Source: CAYWTX01 sp964461295
Lineage (GTDB): Bacteria > Planctomycetota > Phycisphaerae > SM23-33
Assembly (NCBI GenBank): GCA_964461295.1
Contig: CAYWTX010000197.1
Coordinates: 1 to 16,548, forward strand
DNA: 16,548 bases
Reading direction: 5' to 3'
The translations under genes were made by a program, and so were the position numbers. Each line of letters opens with the position of its first letter. Positions within the stretch are counted from its first letter, which is position 1. This document shows, piece after piece, positions 7,260-12,948 of this stretch. The notes under the pieces were generated by a model. The model was not told the DNA's origin. It ran no database searches and worked only from the letters and a program-made list of their open reading frames with translations.

Positions 7260-8657
7260 CTACCGCTCCCCCACCTGCTCGCGGATGATCCCGCGGACCT
7301 TCTCCGCGTCGTTGGGGGCGAACGTGCAGCGGGTCGGCATGTCCGCCAGTTTGTCGATCTCCGGATGCCGGGCCAGATCGCCGCGGCCCGTGGCCATCTC
7401 AATCGCCTCCGGGAACTTCGCCGGGTGCGCCGTCGCCAGGCACAACACCGGCAGGCCGTCGTTCGCGCCCAGCCGCTGCGCCACCGAACACCCGCAGGCC
7501 GTGTGCGGGTCCAGCACGTAGCCCGTCCGCTCGTGGCACGAGCGGATCGCATCCAGAATCTGCTGCCGCGTCGCCGAGCCGGCGCGGAACGCCGCATCCA
7601 CCTGCCCCGGCCGATCGGGCTGCACGCGCAGGGCGCCCGTCTTCGCGAAGTCCCCCATCAGCCCGCGCAGCGCGGCCGCGTCCTGCCCCGCTCGGTAGTA
7701 CAGGTACCGCTCGAAGTTGCTAGCCACCTGGATGTCCATCGCCGGCGCCAGCGTGCGGTGTACCTTGCCCAGCGAGTACTCGCCGCTGTTGAAGAACCGC
7801 GACAGGATGTCGTTCTCGTTGGTCGCCAGCACCAGCTCGCCGATCGGCGCCCCCATCCGCATCGCGTACCATCCGGCCAGCACGTCGCCGAAATTGCCCG
7901 TCGGCACGCACACGCGCACCGCGGCCGCCCCCGTCCGCCGCTGCACCTCGAACGTGCCCGCGAAGTAGTACACGATCTGCGCCAGCACGCGGGCCCAGTT
8001 CACGCTGTTCACCGCGCCGATCGAATACGCCCGCTTGAACTCCAAGTCGCCCGCCAGCGTCTTCATGATCCGCTGGCAGTCGTCGAAACTGCCCACCACC
8101 GCGATGTTGTGCACGTTCTCGTCCAGCACGGCCGTCATCTGCCGTTCCTGTCCGATCGACACGCCTCCGTGCGGATGCATCATGAAGATGCGGATGCCGC
8201 GCCGCCCGCGCACGCCGTAGATGGCGGCCGAGCCGGTGTCGCCGCTGGTGGCGCCCAGGATGTTCAACTCGCCGCCGCCGCGGGCGAGCACGTACTCGAA
8301 CAGGTTGCCCAGCAGTTGCAGCGCGACGTCCTTGAACGACAGCGTCGGCCCGTGGAACAACTCCAGCACGAACGTGCCGCCCACCTCGACCACCGGCGCC
8401 ACGCCCGGGGCGAACTTCCCCGTGTAGCTGCGGCCGACCAGATCGCGAAGGTCCGCCTCCGGCAGATCCGTCGCGAACAGGCGAATGACCTCCATCGCCA
8501 ACTCGTTGTAGCCAAGCGCCCGCAGTCTGCCCATCTCGGCGCGCACATCCGGTATCGACCGCGGGATCAATAGCCCGCCGTCGTCGGCCAGGCCCATCAT
8601 CACGGCCTGCTGGAACTCGACCGGCTCAACGCCGCCTCGGGTGGAGATGTACCGCAT
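7260..8657 (-). CDS. thrC: Threonine synthase
   Basis: Converts O-phospho-L-homoserine to L-threonine, a PLP-dependent cytoplasmic step. It has 465 residues, the length of the longer (E. coli/yeast-like) threonine synthases. The N-terminus MRYISTRGG is characteristic. HGPTLSFKDVALQLL places the PLP lysine at K109. LGATSGDTGSAA is the phosphate-binding loop, and VPTGNFGDVLAGWYA is a further conserved block. The ATG at 8657 is chosen from this N-terminus, with AGGTG just upstream. A GTG at 8666 would add three residues. A long stem made of 8-bp repeats begins at the ribosome-binding site, so folding could affect initiation. Confidence 0.96.
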   Translation of the reverse strand: MRYISTRGGVEPVEFQQAVMMGLADDGGLLIPRSIPDVRAEMGRLRALGYNELAMEVIRLFATDLPEADLRDLVGRSYTGKFAPGVAPVVEVGGTFVLELFHGPTLSFKDVALQLLGNLFEYVLARGGGELNILGATSGDTGSAAIYGVRGRRGIRIFMMHPHGGVSIGQERQMTAVLDENVHNIAVVGSFDDCQRIMKTLAGDLEFKRAYSIGAVNSVNWARVLAQIVYYFAGTFEVQRRTGAAAVRVCVPTGNFGDVLAGWYAMRMGAPIGELVLATNENDILSRFFNSGEYSLGKVHRTLAPAMDIQVASNFERYLYYRAGQDAAALRGLMGDFAKTGALRVQPDRPGQVDAAFRAGSATRQQILDAIRSCHERTGYVLDPHTACGCSVAQRLGANDGLPVLCLATAHPAKFPEAIEMATGRGDLARHPEIDKLADMPTRCTFAPNDAEKVRGIIREQVGER

Positions 8658-8667
8658 AGGGGACACC

Positions 8668-8796
8668 TGGTTGACGGGTGGACTGGTGGACTGGTTAACT
8701 GGCCCGGACGCGATCCCGCGTCTGTCCAGTTAACCAGTCCACCAGTTAACCAGTCAACGCTTCTGCCACCAGTCCACCAGTCAGCCAGTCAACGCC
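8668..8796. repeat. Inverted and direct arrays of 8-bp repeats (CAGTTAAC/CAGTCCAC) upstream of thrC
   Basis: Between the isomerase stop and thrC lie three blocks of 8-base units. Block 1 (8670-8702) is GTTGACGG GTGGACTG GTGGACTG GTTAACTG. Block 2 (8726-8758) is CAGTTAAC CAGTCCAC CAGTTAAC CAGTCAAC. Block 3 (8766-8796) has CAGTCCAC CAGTCAGC CAGTCAAC. Block 2 is the inverse complement of block 1 over about 33 bases with about three mismatches, so a long hairpin is possible. The proximal arm reaches the thrC Shine-Dalgarno. No open frame is present. Confidence 0.85.
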
Positions 8797-8798
8797 TT

Positions 8799-9641
8799 TC
8801 AGAGCGCCACGCCCTCTTTCCTCGCCAGGCCGCGCAGGTGTTCGCTCGCCTCCGCGAACTGCTCCGGCGTGTCCAGGTGCTCCATGACCAAGGGCAGGTT
8901 CGCGCCCAGCTTGCCCACCGCGCGGATGTACGCGCCCAGGTCCAGCCCGCCCTTGCCCGGGGGCGCCTCGTCCAGATGGATGATCTCGCGGCTGGTCGCC
9001 TTGATCGTCAGGTCCTTCACGTGGCAACTCTTGATGTACGCCCCGAGCTTGGCCACCGTCTCGGCGATGAAGTCGGCGAAAAAATAGTACCGCCGCGCCG
9101 AGGACACCATGTTGATCGGGTCCAGGTGCACCGCGAACGCCTTGCGGTCCACCGCCTTGATCAAGTCCAGGTACGTCTCGGCCGAGTCGGGAAAGATGAT
9201 CGGCTTGGTCTCCAGCGTGTAGAACGTCCGCGTCGGCTTTACCGCGTCGATGATGTCCCGGATCGACGCGACGATCATCTCGAACGTCTCGGGCGTGAAA
9301 TTCAGCACGTGCGGCGCGTTGTTCACCTTCGCGTCGCGCGAGCCGGCGATGTTCACGCAGCACACCGCGCCGATCCGCTCGGCCAGCGCCAGCGACTTCT
9401 TGCACTTCTCCCGCGCCGCCTTCCGCGTCGCCTCGTCGGGGCTGATCGGGTTGCTCCAGGCGCCGACCTCCGCGATCGTCACGTCGGCCCCGGCCGCCGC
9501 CTTCGCGTACGCCGCCACCGTCGCGTCGTCGGCGTCCGGCTGCACGGGGCAATCCGCCGCCTGGTAGCCCAGCCGTCGCACCTCCGCCGCCCAATCCTCG
9601 GGACCTTCCCACTTCTTGTAAACTCTTCCGCCAAGTCGCAT
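8799..9641 (-). CDS. Sugar phosphate isomerase/epimerase family TIM-barrel protein
   Basis: A 280-residue protein of the xylose-isomerase-like TIM barrel (AP endonuclease 2) superfamily. Four conserved positions fit the divalent-metal site: E144 in TLETKP, D174 in VHLDPINM, H207 in SCHVKD and E254 in VMEHLD. The order and spacing match the family. No signal peptide is visible, so it is probably cytoplasmic. The substrate is not predictable: members isomerise or epimerise diverse sugars and cyclitols. The start at 9641 has a good AAGGAG five bases upstream. It lies upstream of thrC but is separated from it by the 8-bp repeat hairpin. A further 8-bp array lies just 5' of it. Confidence 0.88.
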   Translation of the reverse strand: MRLGGRVYKKWEGPEDWAAEVRRLGYQAADCPVQPDADDATVAAYAKAAAGADVTIAEVGAWSNPISPDEATRKAAREKCKKSLALAERIGAVCCVNIAGSRDAKVNNAPHVLNFTPETFEMIVASIRDIIDAVKPTRTFYTLETKPIIFPDSAETYLDLIKAVDRKAFAVHLDPINMVSSARRYYFFADFIAETVAKLGAYIKSCHVKDLTIKATSREIIHLDEAPPGKGGLDLGAYIRAVGKLGANLPLVMEHLDTPEQFAEASEHLRGLARKEGVAL

Positions 9642-9672
9642 GGAAACTCCTTCGTTGCTCAGGGCATCCTCT

Positions 9673-9712
9673 GCCCGGTTGCCCGGTTGCCCGGTTCCAC
9701 GGTCGGCCGGTT
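9673..9712. repeat. Tandem 8-bp repeat GCCCGGTT
   Basis: Three perfect tandem copies of GCCCGGTT (9673-9696) are followed by one degenerate 8-base unit and then GGCCGGTT, all in the same phase. The array lies ~30 bp upstream of the isomerase start codon. Confidence 0.85.
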
Positions 9713-9835
9713 GATCCTCAAGCGGGCAATATCCCCCTTCGGACGCGAACAATCAAGGGGCCGTTGGACGGTCTGGTCGCCGCCTGTGGTTCCCATCGCG
9801 CCGCCGACCGACGTGGATGGAGCAACCGGCGACCT

Positions 9836-10195
9836 TGTCCGCACTTGCACTGGTATTACGAGAGCGGACAGGCTATGTGGATTGCGGTGGCAGAGCCCCG
9901 AAGGGCACGACACCGCTTTGGTTCGGATGCGGAAGGAACACTCGATGCCGGCCGCGCCAACACCGTGGCCCGCTCCTCTGGCGTTCGAGCCATATGGTCC
10001 GTCACGGGATAACCTGAGCAAGCCAGTCTTGGTGGCACAGCTTTCCAAGCTGTGCAGCACAGGTCGGAGACCTGTGCCACCCTGGGAAACGTGAACAAGT
10101 TATTTCGTGACGGCGCCATAGCGGCGTCGGGGCCTTCGGCCTGCTGGCGCCGCACTGGGCGATCCGCTGTTTCGATGCCGGTGCACATACGGACA
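9836..10195. repeat. Large imperfect palindrome centred near 10056
   Basis: The plus strand rightward from 9836 and the minus strand leftward from 10195 share long aligned blocks. Outer blocks such as TGTCCG, AGCGGA, TGCGG and CCGCT(T/A)TGG give about 70-75% identity by eye. Inner arms (9994-10055 against 10119-10057) share ATGG, CCGTCACG, ATAAC and GGTGGCACAG. The left arm carries about 76 extra bases (9922-9997). No convincing coding frame is present. It may be two facing copies of a dispersed repeat or a foldback element. The rest of the gap 9642-10250 shows no gene. Confidence 0.65.
10031..10081. repeat. Double hairpin inside a 51-bp palindrome
   Basis: GCACAGCTT-TCC-AAGCTGTGC (10035-10055) and GCACAGGTC-GGA-GACCTGTGC (10057-10077) are two perfect 9-bp stems with 3-base loops. 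GGTG and CACC flank the pair, so the outer GGTGGCACAG/CTGTGCCACC arms also pair. The loops TCC and GGA are complementary. The unit can fold as two hairpins or one long stem. Confidence 0.9.
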
Positions 10196-10219
10196 TGCAC
10201 CCGGAGCGACCGGCGAGCG

Positions 10220-10250
10220 TGCAATCTTGCATTTGGAATGCATACTTGCA
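10220..10250. repeat. Imperfect palindrome next to the DUF4143 remnant
   Basis: TGCAATCTTGCATT and AATGCATACTTGCA are inverse complements at 11 of 14 positions around a TGG loop. It is AT-richer than its surroundings and abuts the 5' side of the DUF4143 fragment, so it may mark a junction or an operator-like site. Confidence 0.5.
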
Positions 10251-10252
10251 CG

Positions 10253-10429
10253 CTGGTGCCCATCGAGGTCAAGCTTTCGGCCACGCCCAGGCCGGCCATG
10301 ACTTCAAACGTCCAAGCCTTCCGGAGGGACATGGGCTCAAAGGCGGCCGGCGGCTGTCTCGTCCACCCCGGCGACGTCCGCCTGCCCATGGGTCCTGGCG
10401 TCACGGCAATCCCGTTCGCCGATCTCTGA
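10253..10429 (+). pseudogene. C-terminal remnant of a DUF4143-type AAA ATPase (copy A)
   Basis: Fifty-eight codons ending in TGA encode LVPIEVKLSATPRPAM, then VQAFRRDMG, LVHPGDVRLPMGPG and TAIPFADL. From memory of the family, this matches the conserved end of the DUF4143 / AAA-14 ATP-binding proteins (PIEVK-SATPRP, GYVVHPGD, LPLGPGVTALPFA). The ATPase and winged-helix regions, normally ~350 residues, are missing. The sequence upstream is a palindrome and repeat rather than gene. It is the only clear coding homology on the plus strand. A second, ~92% identical copy lies at 11163-11494. Confidence 0.72.
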
Positions 10430-10479
10430 ACCGCCCCACGGTGAGCGGGTTGGCCGGGGAGGGAGGCGGGCCCATCACT

Positions 10480-10830
10480 TCATGGCAGCCCGGCGATCCA
10501 ACGGGAGAGCCTCGTCCGGATGCGTCTGAGGCGTTCCGGAGCCACGTGACCGATGCTTCCAAGGAGCACGGTGCCTGCGACAAACGCGAGACGCGATATG
10601 CGAATGACGCTGGGCGCCCGCAGGCCAGACCCGGCGAAGTCCGGATCCCCCCCTTGCGCGACCTCGTCGAACCCGGGGATCGCTTGTGCGAGTTGGGTCG
10701 AGACCATGGAGACCAACCAATCGCCGTGTGGTCCCGGAAGCCCTCTGATGACCAACGCCGGGCGCAACTTGCCTTGGGCCTGATTGGTCTGCGGGAACCG
10801 GAACAGTACGATTTGGCCTTCCTGAATCAC
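10480..10830 (-). CDS. PemK/MazF-family toxin
   Basis: A 116-residue type II toxin of the MazF/PemK fold, expected to be a sequence-specific mRNA endoribonuclease. The N-terminal EGQIVLFRFPQT strand and the block GKLRPALVI (R23) are diagnostic. The second active-site block is WLVSMVSTQ (S44/T45), followed by APSVIRISRLAFV (S74) as expected for the third conserved strand. The GTG start at 10830 overlaps the antitoxin stop as GTGA, so the two are translationally coupled, with the antitoxin first as usual. The module lies between two direct copies of a DUF4143 gene tail. Confidence 0.9.
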   Translation of the reverse strand: MIQEGQIVLFRFPQTNQAQGKLRPALVIRGLPGPHGDWLVSMVSTQLAQAIPGFDEVAQGGDPDFAGSGLRAPSVIRISRLAFVAGTVLLGSIGHVAPERLRRIRTRLSRWIAGLP

Positions 10831-11051
10831 CGGAACGCTTCCTTCAGATCAGTCTCAGAGTAGAGCCACGGTTCGGATTCCATCCCACGCATGGCTTGGG
10901 CGAGGGACAACTCGCGCCAGTCGTCATCGTCGCGTGTTCCGTGGGCCTGGCCATCGCCGTCGCGCAGCGACTCCACGAACTCCAGGACCGCCTCCTGCAT
11001 CGGCTCCGGCAGATCCGCTACTTGCTCCATGATCTTCTCTGCCACCGTCAT
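10827..11051 (-). CDS. Small antitoxin-like protein (DUF2281-like), partner of the MazF toxin
   Basis: A 74-residue acidic protein. MTVAEKIMEQVADLPEPMQEAVLEF at the N-terminus resembles DUF2281-type antitoxins (a helix with 'LPE..Q.EVLDFV'). The C-terminal part is a charged linker (DGQAHGTRDDDDW), then SLAQAMRGMESEP and a short helix, probably the toxin-wrapping segment. The ATG at 11051 has AGGAG eight bases upstream. A GTG at 11075 would add eight residues. Assignment as antitoxin rests on position and the 4-bp overlap with the toxin, with weaker support from the N-terminal resemblance. It may autoregulate, but I found no clear operator. Confidence 0.82.
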   Translation of the reverse strand: MTVAEKIMEQVADLPEPMQEAVLEFVESLRDGDGQAHGTRDDDDWRELSLAQAMRGMESEPWLYSETDLKEAFR

Positions 11052-11162
11052 TGCTCGCACTCCTGCACCCGCCACGCCCAGTATACCACGCGAGTCAGGT
11101 CCCGCACAGTTCGCATCGCACCCGGCACCAGGCGAAACCGCAGACGCCGGAACGCCCCATCT

Positions 11163-11494
11163 GCGCCACGCTCAGGCCGGCCATGGCCTCAAACGTCCAG
11201 GCCTTCCGGAGGGACATGGGCCCCAAGGCAGCCGGCGGCTATCTCGTCCACCCCGGCGACGTCCGCCTGCCCATGGGTCCTGGCGTCAGAGTTTGTGAAA
11301 GAACTGGATCTCGCAGGTTTGCCCGCGCTGGACGCTTCCTGTCGCCCCTTCGGGGCTCCATGCCTAATTGCTTGTGTACCGGGGGCTTACGCCCCCGGCT
11401 AGATCCTGATCGCCCCTTCCGGGCGAAGAGGGACAAGGCCGCTTCCGCGATTCTTTCACGAACTCTCACGGCAATCCCGTTCGCCGAACTCTGA
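11163..11494 (+). pseudogene. Second DUF4143 ATPase C-terminal remnant (copy B), split by a small insertion
   Basis: The segment 11163-11288 matches copy A (10278-10404) with about 10 differences in ~126 bases by hand count, encoding RPAM..NVQAFRRDMG and LVHPGDVRLPMGPGV. The match is then broken by 11289-11465 and resumes at 11466 with TCACGGCAATCCCGTTCGCC, ending in TAIPFAEL and the same TGA. The upstream coding region is absent. The insertion plus its target duplication is 180 bp, and the frame stays open through it, by chance or not. Confidence 0.72.
11289..11465. mobile_element. MITE-like element, 177 bp, with terminal inverted repeats and TCA target duplication
   Basis: The ends are GAGTTTGTGAAAGAA (11289) and, inverted, GAGTTCGTGAAAGAA (ending at 11465): 14 of 15 positions match. 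TCA occurs on both sides (11286-11288 and 11466-11468). Copy A of the surrounding sequence has a single TCA and no insertion, so it serves as an empty site. Inside are three hairpins: GCCCC-TTC-GGGGC (~11344), CCGGGGGC-TTAC-GCCCCCGG (11379-11398) and CGCCC-CTTCC-GGGCG (11411). There is no transposase, so it would need one in trans. Confidence 0.85.
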
Positions 11495-11629
11495 ACCGGC
11501 GTGCGCGATCCCGCGCCACGGCGCCGCTGGGGGGCGGTGACAGCGACACCGCTCTGGCTCGCCTGCCGGACGCCAAAGTCGCCGCATCGATCGCCCTCCA
11601 TACCGTTGTACCGTATCGCGCCCACCTGT

Positions 11630-11926
11630 CTACAATGGCTCATCCCTGATGGCCTCAAGCTGCTCGTCGGTCGGGAAGGAGTCCACCAGATAGCGTTCCG
11701 GGTGCATGCCCTGCGGCCTCATCAGGCGCCCCACCACGGCCTGCACCTTCTCCCACCTGGCGATCCGATGGGTGCCCTGTTCGACTGCCAGAGCGATCTT
11801 CTGCGTTCCCGGAAGCAGGGACAAGACGCCTTTTGCCCACGTGCAGTAGCTGACTACTTCGCCGCTGTCCTTCTCGACGGCGCTGAAGGTCGCTACGAAT
11901 CTGTCAATCCCGGTCTTCGCGTCCAA
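11630..11926 (-). CDS. C-terminal part of the DUF1444 protein, displaced by a frameshift
   Basis: About 98 codons beginning in the last 34 bases of the upstream gene but in another frame. The only available start is a TTG, and no ribosome-binding site is visible. Its first residues in this frame, ..DALDAKTGIDRFVATFSAVEKD, read as a natural continuation of the upstream ..EYAQQKELL. The segment then has SYCTWAKGVLSLLPGTQKIAL and ends LVDSFPTDEQLEAIRDEPL. It looks like the tail of one ~402-residue protein broken by loss of one base near 11931-11942. I know of no separate family for it. It could alternatively be a small coupled gene. Confidence 0.6.
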   Translation of the reverse strand: MDAKTGIDRFVATFSAVEKDSGEVVSYCTWAKGVLSLLPGTQKIALAVEQGTHRIARWEKVQAVVGRLMRPQGMHPERYLVDSFPTDEQLEAIRDEPL

Positions 11927-12837
11927 GGCGTCAACAGCTCTTTCTGTTGAGCGTATTCGCCAACCAACGTCTTCAACTCAAGCAGTCGGAATGCATCGTA
12001 CGAGGGATGATCCCGGGGAGGCATCCAGGCCGTCCACTCGTCATCGGCACTCAGAAGGAGGGGGATGCCGGAGATCGGGCGCGGGTCTTCCATCGCCTTG
12101 TCCGCCAGTTCCCCGACGATCCGCAGCCCCTCTTCATCCTCCGAACCTGTTATGAGAAGAACGTTGCGACTCGGCACGAGGGCAACAGCATCCCCTTTGA
12201 CCTTCAGGGACTTCACGAACTCGATGTTCAGGAGCCTGGACGAATCGTACGCATCCCCCGCCATGACGGAATAGACCCCATCGCCGATAGCCGCGTAGGA
12301 GGTCGCCCGCTCCGCCAGATTCCGGCACGCCACTTCCATGGCCTCGTAGTGGCTGACCCCCCACTTAGTCAATTGCTCGGCGGTGATCGAGCACATCGTC
12401 TCCGGGTGGTCGTATACCACGTACGCTGCCAGGTCGGCCCCCATCTCCACGCATGGCTGGTCAGGGCCTTCGACCCCATCCAACTGGTGCCGAAGGGCGA
12501 TGAACTCCAAGACGGAACGGCTTCGGACAACGGGCAGAAGATCCGGTTGCGCGTCGGCGAACTCCTCCGGTATCTCCCGGTGCATGGACAGGAGGGCCCT
12601 TACCGCACGACGCAAGCATTTCCGTCGCTGCCCCCACGGCGCCTTACAGAACTCGGCATACGTGTTGTGGAGGAAAGTTATCGCGAAAGGCTTGCCGTCG
12701 GCGAAGTGGCTAAGCTCAAAGGCATCCCTGTCGTACACGGCTTCCCGCTTATCCCCTGCCGCACGCAGGGCGGCCATCACCTTGCGGGCGAACCGGTCCG
12801 GCCCAGGTGGGCCGAGTAGTCGGCCAAGAAGTCCCAT
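11893..12837 (-). CDS. DUF1444 (YtpQ-like) family protein, 3' end frameshifted
   Basis: A 314-residue protein of unknown function. It resembles Bacillus YtpQ (DUF1444) in NLLPVVRSR-type blocks (here PDLLPVVRSRS), in the block GDAYDSSRLLNIEFVKSL, in the following VPSRNVLLITGSEDEEGL, and in an upstream AAYVVYDHPETM strand. The N-terminal LHNTYAEFCKAPWGQRRK segment is also recognisable in longer relatives. The last ~15 residues (TPWTRRPGLTDS) are unlike the family. The frame that continues the protein runs on to 11630, so a single-base deletion or sequencing error is likely at about 11935. The ATG at 12837 has only a weak GGGG upstream. Confidence 0.72.
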   Translation of the reverse strand: MGLLGRLLGPPGPDRFARKVMAALRAAGDKREAVYDRDAFELSHFADGKPFAITFLHNTYAEFCKAPWGQRRKCLRRAVRALLSMHREIPEEFADAQPDLLPVVRSRSVLEFIALRHQLDGVEGPDQPCVEMGADLAAYVVYDHPETMCSITAEQLTKWGVSHYEAMEVACRNLAERATSYAAIGDGVYSVMAGDAYDSSRLLNIEFVKSLKVKGDAVALVPSRNVLLITGSEDEEGLRIVGELADKAMEDPRPISGIPLLLSADDEWTAWMPPRDHPSYDAFRLLELKTLVGEYAQQKELLTPWTRRPGLTDS

Positions 12838-12914
12838 GGCCCCAATGTACGGCGCGCTGCCTCACGGCACAAGCGGGCAACAGGATTCGCCCCGCACATG
12901 GTCTTCCCCCCTTC

Positions 12915-12945
12915 GTGACCTTTGTGACCTTTGTGACCTTTGTGG
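12915..12945. repeat. Tandem 9-bp repeat GTGACCTTT
   Basis: Three perfect in-phase copies of GTGACCTTT (12915-12941) are followed by GTGG. The array lies immediately 3' of the aldo/keto reductase (its stop is at 12949) and ~75 bp 5' of the DUF1444 gene. The unit has the same length as, but a different sequence from, the arrays at 5631-5703. Confidence 0.9.
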
Positions 12946-12948
12946 CTC

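Noticed and set aside
8668..8796. Possible CRISPR array
   Set aside because: The repeats are 8-bp tandem units without unique spacers of constant length, and no cas genes are present.
9642..10480. A protein-coding gene in the gap between the isomerase and the MazF toxin
   Set aside because: All open frames run through palindromic repeats or continue shadow frames. Only the DUF4143 tail (10253-10429) has real protein similarity.
11289..11465. An intrinsic terminator or riboswitch from the strong GGGGGC-TTAC-GCCCCC hairpin
   Set aside because: The hairpin is inside the inserted element bounded by inverted repeats and a target duplication. No T tract follows, and no gene ends just upstream.
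12915..12945. Possible CRISPR or iteron origin of replication
   Set aside because: Only three 9-bp units, no DnaA boxes, AT-rich stretch or rep gene. Other gaps have similar arrays with different sequence.
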